Shown here one piece after another: positions 11,245 through 20,621 of a stretch of DNA of 64,000 bases. Numbering within the stretch: position 1 is the stretch's first letter; each line of letters begins with the position of its first letter. The notes below the pieces were generated by a model. It saw only the letters and a program-made list of their open reading frames with translations, did not search any database and was not told the origin of the DNA. Position numbers and translations under genes: made by a program. The stretch spans positions 90,424 to 154,423 of the forward strand of contig MNCI01000268.1 in assembly GCA_015680685.1 (NCBI GenBank), read 5' to 3'. This DNA is from Gnetum montanum. Taxonomy: Eukaryota; Streptophyta; Gnetopsida; Gnetales; Gnetaceae.

Positions 11245-12205
11245 TGATGAGTTTTGGTTTGTTGCATCAACTAGGCCTTGTTGACAAGGCTCCATCGACA
11301 TAGTTTGTTGTGTTGACAAGGCCCTGTTGACTAGGCCTCATTGATGAGGCCATGTTGATGTAGTCTATTGCATTGACGAGGCTCCATCAACAAGGCCCCA
11401 TTGACATAGTCTATTACATCGACAAGGCCCATTAAAAAGCCACCGTTAATGTAGTCAATTATGTCGATGCTGCCCTATCGACACAGGGGTCTATCCTGAC
11501 CTATAAATACAAGCCACCAGCTGCATTTATGACATTAATTCTCATAGTAGTAGTAGAGCTATTGCAATTTCTCTATTTGAAAGTTAAAATATTTTTCCTG
11601 AGTGCCCATAGAAGGAGTCATTGAGTGTATGAATCTTTATTCGAGCATTATTATACCTAAGCACAATAGTATGTGCAATAATAAAGACAAGCTTTTTGAT
11701 AAACCTTGCAGCATTCTGGATAGATTGAATATTTTATTTATGCATTTAATGTTTTCCATTACTTATTTAACATTTTGTAGTAATCAAGGTAATTAAGATA
11801 ATTGAGCAAGATAAGCTAGATAGAGATAGATTAAATACATAAATACAATCGCTTCGAGCATGACATGTATTTGCTTGGTAATCCCAACAACATTATTGCT
11901 TGGTATTCCTAGTAGCATAGCACTTGGTAACCTAACAGTAAAAACGTGGGTTCAAGACATGTATGGAAAGTGGGATCAGATACTTATGTTAGGATTAGCT
12001 AGAGGCTAGTAGGTTAGTTACATTGAATTAGCCATTAAATTACCTTGTCTTTATCTCTATTGAAGCACCAAGACTATAAAACATAAAACTATAAAAATTT
12101 TATACTTTAATTACACTTAACCATACCATGTGCTTTACAAGTGTAATTGGAAAGACAAAAAATGACCTTAGGGCAAGGTTCACTACCTAGAGGACTAGTG
12201 CACTA
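11245..12205 (+). mobile_element. Ath1 3' LTR, left part
   Basis: Begins TGATGAG after the PPT. The U3 part (11265-11495) is a run of short repeats built on GTTGACAAGGCCC and CATCGAC. A TATA box, CCTATAAATAC, lies at about 11502. The LTR is cut at 12205 by TatA and resumes at 22432, ending CTCATCA at 22522, for about 1.05 kb in all. TGATGAG and CTCATCA form a perfect 7-bp terminal inverted repeat. Confidence 0.85.
12201..12205. repeat. TatA target-site duplication, left copy (CACTA)
   Basis: Pairs with CACTG at 22427-22431; one transition separates the copies. Removing TatA and one copy joins the two halves of the Ath1 LTR. Confidence 0.85.
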
Positions 12206-13998
12206 TGTGCTAACTGAAATTGTCGGCGTGAGGCTAGAAGGGAAAAAAAATGCCGAAAGATTACTGGAGAGACACAGCTGACCCTACCTTCGTGTGAGGG
12301 AAAGCTAGAAAAGAAAAGAAATGAAGGCAGAGTGCCTTGGATGGTCTGCACACAAATCAACCAAGGACTTCCCCAAGTGTAAGCTATGGCTTGTGCTAGG
12401 GTTATCATAACTGGTGACGTATGAAATGTAAACAAAGCATCAAAAGTGTAAAATAGATAAAAAATAGAGCAAACAATGTAATGGAAGGTAATAATGAACT
12501 ATATTGTATTTCTTAACAAGGATGTGCACCGGTCAAAGCGTAGTTGCGTGTGTGGATGACAAGTCAAGCACTAAGCCTCAGAGTGATGTGCTTACAGGTT
12601 CTTGGATGCTAGGAGTTACATGCACTTGAGCATCCAAAATTGCTAGTTAATGCTCCCAAAGCCGTTAACCTCCAAAATTTCCAACCCCATTTATGTAAAT
12701 GAATAGTGTATTTATAAGGTTTGGCTAGGCTCGAGTGCGGAATTCATGGATGTGATCAACGGCTGAGAGATGAGAGGAAAACGGATCATGTGATAGGTGG
12801 TTGATGGACAACTGCATGTGAATTGGACGTGCATAGGCAGGCTATGTTCTTGATTGGATGCACTGTAACTTACAACGTGTATTGGCTTACGCAAGCTAGC
12901 TTACGCCCATAGAAGCAGATACAATTTGGAGCGTAAGAGCTTGAAAAGCTCAAAAATGATGAAAATTTACAAAATATGATAGTGTACAACAAGAGAAATT
13001 GACTTCGGTTCACTTGGAACTTCTTGATCCATGGATTGACTACTGCAGGGTGCTGATGTGAGTGTTTTTGTGGCTGTTTGAGGCATTTTTGTTTCACAAA
13101 AGCTTCTAGCGTGAGTTTATTTTGTCTTGGCATGTCCTCAGTGTGTGTTTGGCATGCTTTTGACTAGGCATGATTAGTACTCATGCTGGACTCATGTTGC
13201 CAACGTGAGCTCAACGTGACCTAAGTGTGACCTGAGCATGACCTGGGCATGAGTAAGATGAAAATGATACATTTCACACCAATTTTTGATCTTTTAAGCC
13301 TATTCTTTAAGTGCAAAAATTGCCTGACTGTGGTTGACACTAAGAGTGAATTTCATGTTCAAAACTGAGCTTGGTTGTGCCTCGATTTGAGCCACTCTTG
13401 GTAGCTCACGTTGGGCTCACGTTACCAGTGTGAGCTGAGCATGACCCCAGCATGACTTGAGCATGAGTGAAAAAATATTTGTGATTTTGGACCTGAAGTA
13501 TAGAATTCTAGAGGCTAGGACCTGAATCAGTCATCAATGAACCTTGAGGATGACTTGCACCTTCGAAGTTAGACCATTTTGACTCAATTTTTAAGCTCTT
13601 GGATTTTGTTTATGTTGGGCATTATCTGTACTCATGCTAGACTCACACTGCCAGCTTGAGTTGAACGTGACTTGAGCATGACCTCAGTGTGACTAAGAAA
13701 ATTTGTGTAATCTGGCCTAAAATCTGAACTCCCAAATGCTAAAACTTGAAGTGGACAATAGTGGCCCTATGAAGATGACTTGCACCCTCAGATTGGACCA
13801 CCTTTGACTTAATCTTGAAGTCGTTGGAGTTGCTCACGCTGAGGGCAAGCCCAGCTTGACAAGCCTAGCATGAGAAAGCTTGGCTTGACAAGCCTAACAT
13901 GAGTTCCATGCCTTAGTCCAATATTTTCCTCCCAAAAGCTCAAAAGGCTCTAAGTTGTTCTCATTTCATAGTGTTAGGCCAAAATTAGTGGTGTTTCA
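12206..13998 (-). mobile_element. TatA 3' LTR
   Basis: 1793 bp, aligned along its length with 20622-22426. The U3 half (about 13140-13990) holds roughly 220-bp tandem units. Each contains a cluster of CTCACG/GTGAGC/GAGCATGACC motifs (clusters near 13170, 13400, 13630 and 13840). Directly right, read on the minus strand, is a PPT-like AACAAAGAGGGGCCAA at 13999-14014. Confidence 0.9.
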
Positions 13999-14834
13999 TT
14001 GGCCCCTCTTTGTTGACATCTGGAGGAATCCACCCAAGAGGCATCAACAAAGAAGTACAAAACACCACAACTAACCAAGTACCAAGCATTGACCATCGGC
14101 CCCTAGCTGGACGTCATTGCATTGTGTTCAAAAGTACATGGGATTGGGGAAATGCAGTTCAAGATGCAAGGGGATTGGTTGTAACTAGGGGGAATCAAGA
14201 GTTGATTAAGGGTTATAATTACTGTTGGAATTGTGGGAGAGGAATGCTCTCATGTGAACAAGCCATATTTTTAGTCCTTGTCAGTAGCCAATGTTTAGTA
14301 GACTCGGAACCAAGACATAGGAGGTGCGTTCTTTGGAGAAACGAGACTCTAGTGTTTACAGGAGCCTGTTGTAAACAGCCAAAGCCACGTGATGATGTGC
14401 AACATGATCATTTGAGACACAAGTGTAACTATTTTTCCAAGATAATTGCATTCTTGCCTGGGGCTTGTATGAGAAGAGCCAATGGTCTTTGGTCTATGAT
14501 GTCAATAGGGTCATGAAGACCTTTTTCATGTATTTTTCTCTTTGATTCGTTTATTCTATTTTTTTATTTTCTTTCTTTTTTGTTTTTATTTTTTTTGTTC
14601 TTTTTGAAAGAGCTTGCTTTCAGTGCTGTACTCGTGCTCATGTGCTTGCATTTGTATCATGTACTGTGTATTATATTTTGCATTGCAACTGCTTAGAGAA
14701 ACACAGTGTGCAACAATATATCAAGAGATTTGGGATGAGTAGAATGTATCAAGGGGGTGTAATTGAATAGGATAAGGGGAACATGATGGGGAATAGGAAA
14801 TGTATCAGGAGTTGGGAATGTATTTATAAATAGA
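13999..14834 (+). other. TatA 3' internal region with an unidentified antisense ORF (14010-14516)
   Basis: Between the 3' LTR and the repeat arrays, where RT and integrase would be in a full element, nothing matches pol on the minus strand. On the + strand an ORF of 168 codons runs from 14010 to 14516. Its conceptual product has 10 Cys, including YCWNCGRG, and no family I recognise. It could be a chance ORF, captured sequence, or upstream DNA of the antisense unit. 14520-14810 is T-rich and then G-rich with no gene seen. Confidence 0.35.
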
Positions 14835-15161
14835 TTGATTAACCCAGTTGTGTGCGTCAGGCAGAATGTGATAACTTGTCGTCATGATGAAGTGCATGTG
14901 TGCATGAACGCCTTAGGCGTGTCATCCTGCAAACACAACTCCAAGAAGACCAGAAAACCAAAAATGATTCAGTTAACTAAGTACTTTAAACTTGAATACA
15001 ACCAAGGAGATGGAGCCACCATGTGCAATTTCAAAGTAGATAGAATCATGAACAGCATCAGCTTCATCAGGGTCCATGAGACAAATTATGCAGCAAGTCT
15101 TTGTGAAGCATGTACAACCAATTGCAGTGACATATCTTTTCAAGTATTACCTAGTCATTAA
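14821..15161 (+). other. TATA-like site and second antisense ORF in TatA
   Basis: TATTTATAAATAG at about 14820-14832 is a good TATA-type box on the + strand, antisense to gag. It lies just before an ORF at 14835-15161 (108 codons) with a basic stretch, KKTRKPK, and 8 Cys. It might be the first exon of the antisense unit whose last exon is at 15738-15830. No similarity to the proposed TatE first exon was seen, so the link is weak. Confidence 0.3.
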
Positions 15162-15164
15162 TGT

Positions 15165-15520
15165 TGTCGCCAATTTATAGTCTTAGCAGATAATGGCGGG
15201 TTAGTTTCATGTCATAACCTTTTGGATGGTGCCATTTTAGCGTTGTAGCGAACAGTGTAGTGCTAGTTTATAGTCATAGCGGACTATGAAGAGGCAAACT
15301 AGTTTATAGTCTTAGTGGACTCTACATGCTAATTTTATGTCATGGTGGACAAATGTGGTAGTTTAGTATCATAATGGATGGAGCTCTATGGTGTCAGTTT
15401 ACTATCATGATGCCAGGGCACTCTATGGTGTCAGTTTACTATCATGATGCCAGGGCACTCTATGGTGTCAGTTTCAAGTCATAGTACCATTTCAGGTACA
15501 GGTGATTTGTGGGATTAGCG
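15165..15520 (+). repeat. Short tandem repeat array, RT side (TatA)
   Basis: Degenerate units of about 30-60 bp built on AGTTTATAGTCATAGTGGAC. A sub-block is exact: a 37-bp unit at 15384-15420 is repeated perfectly at 15421-15457, with a partial third copy. The same motif family recurs at 16190-16450 and in TatE at 56265-56545 and 61370-61560. Confidence 0.75.
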
Positions 15521-15737
15521 AACTCGTCCCCGTCCATGTTAGCAAGTTTGAATGCTTCATTATTGTATGCCTTGGTGACTAAGTAAGGCCCTTATTCGCC
15601 TATGCGTGTTTTATTATGGCACTTACTTTTGTATGGTTTTATTGTTTTTAGTGTTAGTGTTACTGTTCTTCCAAGTTTTGTATTCATGAGTTGTTTTGTT
15701 ATGCTTACCTGTTTTTTTGTTTTTTGTTCCGTTGTAG

Positions 15738-15830
15738 GGACATAATATTGATGAGGTTGGCCCCAGTGGAGTCGAAGCAAATGATGTGGAGGATTTTGGA
15801 GGCCAGCCCCCTCCTAGTATTGATGCATGA
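15738..15830 (+). CDS. Putative terminal exon of an antisense gene in TatA
   Basis: A pyrimidine-rich tract and TTGTAG (acceptor AG at 15736-15737) precede an open segment of 30 codons plus TGA. The product includes DEVGPSGVEAND and ends in an acidic, Pro-rich tail. TatE has a gap-free counterpart on its antisense strand (58703-58801): the first 30 residues share 14 identities, the acceptor context matches and both end in a stop within two codons of each other. It lies antisense to gag-protease, between two repeat arrays. Function is unknown. Antisense ORFs are known in some Tat-lineage elements, but usually after integrase. Coding status is inferred from conservation. Confidence 0.5.
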   Translation, partial: GHNIDEVGPSGVEANDVEDFGGQPPPSIDA

Positions 15831-16189
15831 GCTAATTGTTAGTCCAGATTTAGCTGCCAAATGTTTTGGATTTTTGATGTCTAATGGAAATGTATGAGGA
15901 TAGATGTAATGATATGGATTTAATCGTGGCATAATGTGTTGGCATTCTATTTCCCTGTTGATGTTCAATATTATATATATATATAGTTGTTTTTATTATT
16001 TTCTCAGGTATATTGTGAACATATGCATGTAGCTGAATGTAAAATGAGATTCCAAAATGTAGAACAAAACGTAAGGCAAATATTTGTAAAAAGAAAAGTA
16101 ACGAGAATGCATGAATTGAAATTGCAACTTGTGACATGTAAATGAAAATTTGACATAATGTAATGAGAGTTTGTAAACTCGCAACATAC
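15831..16189. other. AT-rich interval between the antisense exon and the PR-side array
   Basis: No gene seen. A short TATATATATATA run lies near 15975. If the antisense exon is real, this would hold its 3' untranslated region and polyadenylation site. Confidence 0.4.
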
Positions 16190-16455
16190 TGAGCTCTAGT
16201 TTAAGGCCATTTCGGGTCGTGCACATTAGTTTAGAGTCATGGTGGACCGTTGCATTTGTGTTGAAAAAATGAAAGAGGGATTACTAGTTTTAGGCCATAG
16301 TGGGCCAAAAGCAATAACAGTTTTAGGAAACTTAAAAGGAACCAGCCATTTCTGACCGTGGCTAGTTTAACATCATTGCGGACATTCGCTAGTAGTTTAA
16401 CGTCGTACTGGACAGTTGGTAGTTTAACATCATTCCGGACACTTGATAGTTTGCA
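16190..16455 (+). repeat. Short tandem repeat array, protease side (TatA)
   Basis: Units such as AGTTTAACATCATTGCGGAC, AGTTTAACGTCGTACTGGAC and TTTTAGGCCATAGTGGGCC, spaced 25-50 bp. Consensus and orientation relative to the element match the arrays in TatE. Confidence 0.75.
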
Positions 16456-16800
16456 CTAGTTATTGAGTTGGTTTTTTATTCTTTGTAGTTTAATGTGAGG
16501 AGTGGGGCATGTAGGTACGATCTTATTCTCCCCTTCCCCTTCACTGGAGATGTCAAAAGGTAGCTCCAACCAAGAGACGTTAGTGGGAATGGCTCCTATG
16601 TCTATGACATCCAATGCTTCCTCAATTCTAGTAGGACCATGGGTCAATGGTTGGTTTGTGTCTTGAAGTGCACTCATGGTTTCTTGTTTAGGCTTAGAGA
16701 ACTCAACCTTTGACCCTTGATCTATTCCCGAGTACGAGGAACTGAGTGATGTTGTCGCGTCCCCATGTATGATGATTTCACTACCATCATAAGGTAGGTG
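16456..16800 (-). pseudogene. TatA protease-RT linker segment
   Basis: The minus-strand reading 16677-16456 contains DIGAIPTNVSWLELPF and PTCPTPHIKL. A homologous segment with the same spacing occurs in TatE at 56120-56275 (DIGVIPPNVSWSELPF). It is a conserved Tat polyprotein stretch just before the spacer. In TatA the polyprotein ends here and no RT follows. Confidence 0.7.
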
Positions 16801-17400
16801 AATTCTTAATGGATTGGTAAGGATACGGCTCTAAGTTGAGCTAACCAAGGTCGTCCTAGAATCAGATTAAACCCTGGCATTTCATCAACCACTATGAATT
16901 CAACCGATGTGGGGAACTGGTCCCCTGCTACGAAATCCAAGGTAACCATTCCTTTTACCACAACATGGGAACCATTGAAGGATTTTAAAAAGGAAGTTGT
17001 TGTGGGCCGTATTTGCTTTGTAAGACCTAGTTTTTTGATGATAGGAAAGGGTATTATGTTTTTTTCTACACCATCATTGACATGCACCCTACATATCTTC
17101 AAGTGGTTGACTTGTATTGTTATGAACATAGGGGCTGTAATGACCTCTCTAGTTTTTTCATCTTACTTAGTATCATTGGCATGAAATTCTAGGGATGTGG
17201 GCCTCGATTCTTGAGGTTGTGGGGATAGTACTGCATAAATGGACGGCTCATTTGCAAGAAGGTCCTCACTAACAGGAATCGAAGTCAACATATGCACGAG
17301 AGCTTCCCGATGTACTAGTGAGGTCATTACTAGATCGTACAGGCTTAAAGAGGTGTTCTTTTGTTTCAAAGCCTATGTGACTTAGGTCAATGCACTTGCT
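16801..17400 (-). pseudogene. TatA protease domain
   Basis: The minus-strand frame 17129-16806 has VHVNDGVEKNIIP, where a retropepsin would have a D-S/T-G motif, and ILGRPWLAQLRAV, the conserved C-terminal protease signature. The catalytic triad reads N-D-G, so activity is doubtful. Upstream, 17369-17163 carries a helical segment linking gag to protease. Layout agrees with the Tat gag-protease order. Confidence 0.7.
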
Positions 17401-19740
17401 AGATCCTTACCACTTGGGACGCTCTTGTTTGTGAATACTTTGTCCATTTGACCCAGCATTCATATCTCTCATGGAGGGATTCTTGTGTTAGTAACTGGGG
17501 ATGTTGAGTCTGGGACACTGAGAGTGCTGGTATCCTTGTCTCAATGACTTGTGCTAGGCTCACTGATGGACGAAACCATAGGAACAGCATTTAGCGGTAT
17601 GGGCTTTGGTGGTCCCAATTCGTGCTCATGATGTTCTATTTCTAGGCGCTCTCTTGTCATCCTATCAGCAAGGTGCTCTTGCAAGGGTTGTGGGGGAACT
17701 GTAGGGCGTTGCATGTCAGGGTGTTTTGGCACCCGGATCACAAAAGGAGTGGGTCGGGTTTTTGATGGTATGGTTGCTGCTACGACAGAAGGAGGTACGC
17801 AAACGACGAATGCTTTTGTGGTGGAGGGAATGTGCATATGAAAAAAGGGGTTTGGGGAGGTGTTGAGGTGGATGTAGTTTCAGAAGGCCTGTGAATTACA
17901 AAAGGTTTTCGAGGGATGTCTTATCCATTTTCCACACTGATAGTGTTAATCACATATGGTGCATCCTTAGTATTTAGAGGATCCTTGTAGACCCCCATGG
18001 GTTGGTTTTTGGGCTTTACTGGGTTTGCCTCGTCAAATACTATTTCACCCCTATCAATCATGCACTGTATATCTTGTTTTAAGGTGAAGCAATAGTTAGT
18101 TCCATGCCCACACTATTGGTGATATTCGCAAAACCTGTCCAACCTAAAGACTCTTGGAACGGGGGGCTCATCGACTGTTGCTAAGGTTAGGTTTTTAGCC
18201 AACTCATAGAATCGATCGTGTTTTTCGGACGCTGTAGGGGACATTTGTTTGTGTTTGATTAACCCAGCCCTTAGAAGTTGATCTAACAATTATGAAGGCT
18301 TCATAGGCAAGGGTGTGTATTGGGTAGGATCTTTTCATTCAAGTGTATGAGTGTAACCCATGTTTGTGGGTTGTTTTCCTTTCTATTCTAAATTGTTAGG
18401 TTGGACTATCTTTGCCACTACTGCTACCATCATTTTGGATTTATCCTTATCCTTCCTCATATGTTGGCTCCTAAAGGCTAAGTAAGCTGGGTCATTACTT
18501 GCTTGCGCCACCTCTTCTATGTTCTTAATTTGTGCGAATGCTTGACTCAAAGTATGGGCACTCAAATAATAAAGTTTTGATTTAATGAAGTCATTCACGG
18601 TAGCCTTAAGGATGGTAAGCAAGTATGTCTCAGGGATGGGCTTGTGAAGTTCATTCAGGGTTGTACTCCACCTTTGGATAAATTTTTGTACTAGCTCTAA
18701 TGGCACCTGTTTAATTTGAATCAGACCATCTAGTATGGCTTCAGGCTTTAAATTATATTTGAAATGGGCAACGAACTGATGTAACAAATCCTCTAGAGAG
18801 GATATGAAGTTATGGGGTAAAGCTTGGTACCATTCTAAGGCTTTTCCTGTCAAGGACATAGCAAATACACATAGAATTACATGAGGCCAGGCTTGAAGCA
18901 ATAAACATTCTAGTTGAAATGTTACTAGATGGATGTTTGGATCTCCCTCTCCATTATATTTAGTTAGTTGAGGTAATGAGATTCCCGATGGTAAGGTTAA
19001 CGATGGAACTGAAGGGTTGATTAGGTCATCTTGGTAAAAGTCCAGCACCTTAGCTTCCTCAGTGTTTGTAGCTTTAAGGCACTTTACCTCCTCAGTTAAT
19101 GAGTGCATCATTTTCTTAGGTGGACCGTCTAGTTGAGTAAATTATGATTGGTAGTAGTTTGATTGTTGCATTGTCTGTGGAAAGGGAGACTATTGGATTG
19201 TCGGTTGTTGTGGTGGAGCAATATGTAGAGATGGGATTGCAGGGTGTGGTACGTTGTAGTGAGTAGGTTGTTGTTGCTAAACAGCTATTGAATCCCACTG
19301 CCCAGCCACAGGTTGTGAAGTGATACCCTGAACATGTTGGGCTAAAGTAATCAGAGGTGATCCATGGGTTTGTACTTGTGGTATGTAGTGGATGGACGTG
19401 GAAGCTGGTATAACTAATGGCATCCTAATTACTTGAGATCGGAAGATTGATCCTGCATTAGTTTGAGGAGGGGGTTGTTGGGACTGTACTTGCAAAGGAG
19501 AGGGTAACATGGTGACTGGAGGTATGATGGAGATGGACGTATCAGATTGAATGTTGGGCATGGAGAAGATGGGAATGGAAGTGGGTACTTCCTGTAGAGA
19601 AACTGGTGCTCGAGTGTTTGCAGATAGAGGAAGTATGGTTTCTTCCAGGAAAGGTGGGAATGATGGGTTTGTATGGGCATGAGGATTGATGGTATGGTAT
19701 GAATCCCCATGCTCAGATTGGGCCACAAAGTCATCTTCCT
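17401..19740 (-). pseudogene. TatA gag
   Basis: The capsid-like core is open at 19111-18383 (242 codons): LPQLTKYNGEGDPNIHLVTF, then SLTGKALEWYQALPHNFISS, both hallmarks of the retrotransposon gag domain. Around 18150-18055 is a zinc-knuckle-like stretch, FCEYHQ-x-CGHGTNYCFTLK, as in Tat gag proteins. The N-terminal part (19726-19277) is Pro/Ser/Thr/Gln-rich and disordered. Frames are broken at about 19275, 19112 and 17840, so no full-length product is likely. Confidence 0.85.
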
Positions 19741-20621
19741 ATCAGAGGTGGCTATAAGGTTTGATTCCTTGCCATGAGAAGCTGAGATATGAGTCGATGA
19801 TGAGGCTCGAAAAGGGGGATCATGTCAAATACTGAGGGAGTGAACTCACGGCCTCCCTTGTAAATGAGCTCATAGTTTCACTTTTCTTCTCTTTCTATGT
19901 AGTTGATAGGCAAGTTGACTTGAATCTTCACACAAATGAAGTTGTATTATTCTGGTCTGAGGATTGTGTATGTAGGGTCCTTGCCCTGTAGCCTAAGTGA
20001 CTGGTAAGTTGAACCTTGAGGGTTTATCTCCTCAATAACAGTTATGGGTTCTATCGTAGTCACAGGGTTTGAGGTCCTAGACCCAAAGTTAGAGATTTGC
20101 AGTATCGTTGTGTTGATTTGGGAAGATTCCATAGTGGCATGAGTAAACTGGGCTTGACAAGCTGGGCATGAGTGAGTTGTCTTGACAAGTCAAGTGTGAG
20201 TGAGCTAGCTTGACAAGCCAAGCGTGAGTGAGCTATCTTGACAAGCTGGGCGTGAGCCAAGCAAGATGCAGGTTGTAAGTACTAAGAGGAGCTCGCTATG
20301 ATCAATTGATGGTGATGGTGGGAATGTTACTTGGTAGGCTATCTATGAAGCAGCTTGTTTAAGCAATGTGTGTATGCTATTTGAGTTTTGATGATGAAAT
20401 TGTAGAGTTTGAACTATTGGCCGTAATGTAAGAATTTTGCAGGGTTGTATGCCTAATTAATTTCACGTGAGGAGACTAGGGTTAGCATGAGCAGACTAGG
20501 GTGGGCTTGAGCAAGCTCAGCTTGAGTTTAGCACATGGTCTATGTAGTGTTTAAAAGGTAGCGTGATCAGCATTTTAACGGGATGGTAAACAAGTTGGCC
20601 CTCCTTCTAGCGCCAATTTAC
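19741..20621 (-). other. TatA leader with 36-bp repeats and primer-binding-like site
   Basis: The minus strand reads from the 5' LTR into TGGCGCTAGAAGGAGGG (20615-20599), six bases from the LTR edge, the expected place for a primer-binding site. TatB and TatC have near-identical sites. 20140-20270 holds about four copies of a unit containing GCTTGACAAGC and GTGAGTGAGC, related to motifs in the LTR. No gene is seen in the rest. Confidence 0.65.

Larger units (their letters stand above)
1..12205 (+). mobile_element. Ath1: Athila-like Ty3/gypsy retrotransposon, 5' truncated by window edge, interrupted twice
   Basis: Order on the + strand is gag end, protease, RT, RNase H, integrase, a 1.6-kb non-coding spacer, an LTR-like promoter block, an extra ORF, a polypurine tract and a 3' LTR. 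Integrase before an extra ORF in the envelope position is the layout of Athila-type Ty3/gypsy elements. The element continues after the TatA insertion and ends at 22522 with CTCATCA, the inverse of the TGATGAG that opens its LTR at 11245. The 5' LTR and most of gag lie left of the window. A solo LTR at 1800-3707 interrupts RT. Reading 1-7600 and 7600-12205 as one element is an inference; two abutting elements is the alternative. Confidence 0.75.

Noticed and set aside
1-12205. TAG codons at Gln positions suggested an alternative genetic code
   Set aside because: Trp codons are also hit, TAA and TGA occur, and frameshifts are common. A plant nuclear origin with deamination explains it better.
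15384-15470. Possible CRISPR-like array of direct repeats
   Set aside because: The 37-bp units are contiguous without spacers, sit in a plant retrotransposon, and belong to a wider degenerate tandem array.
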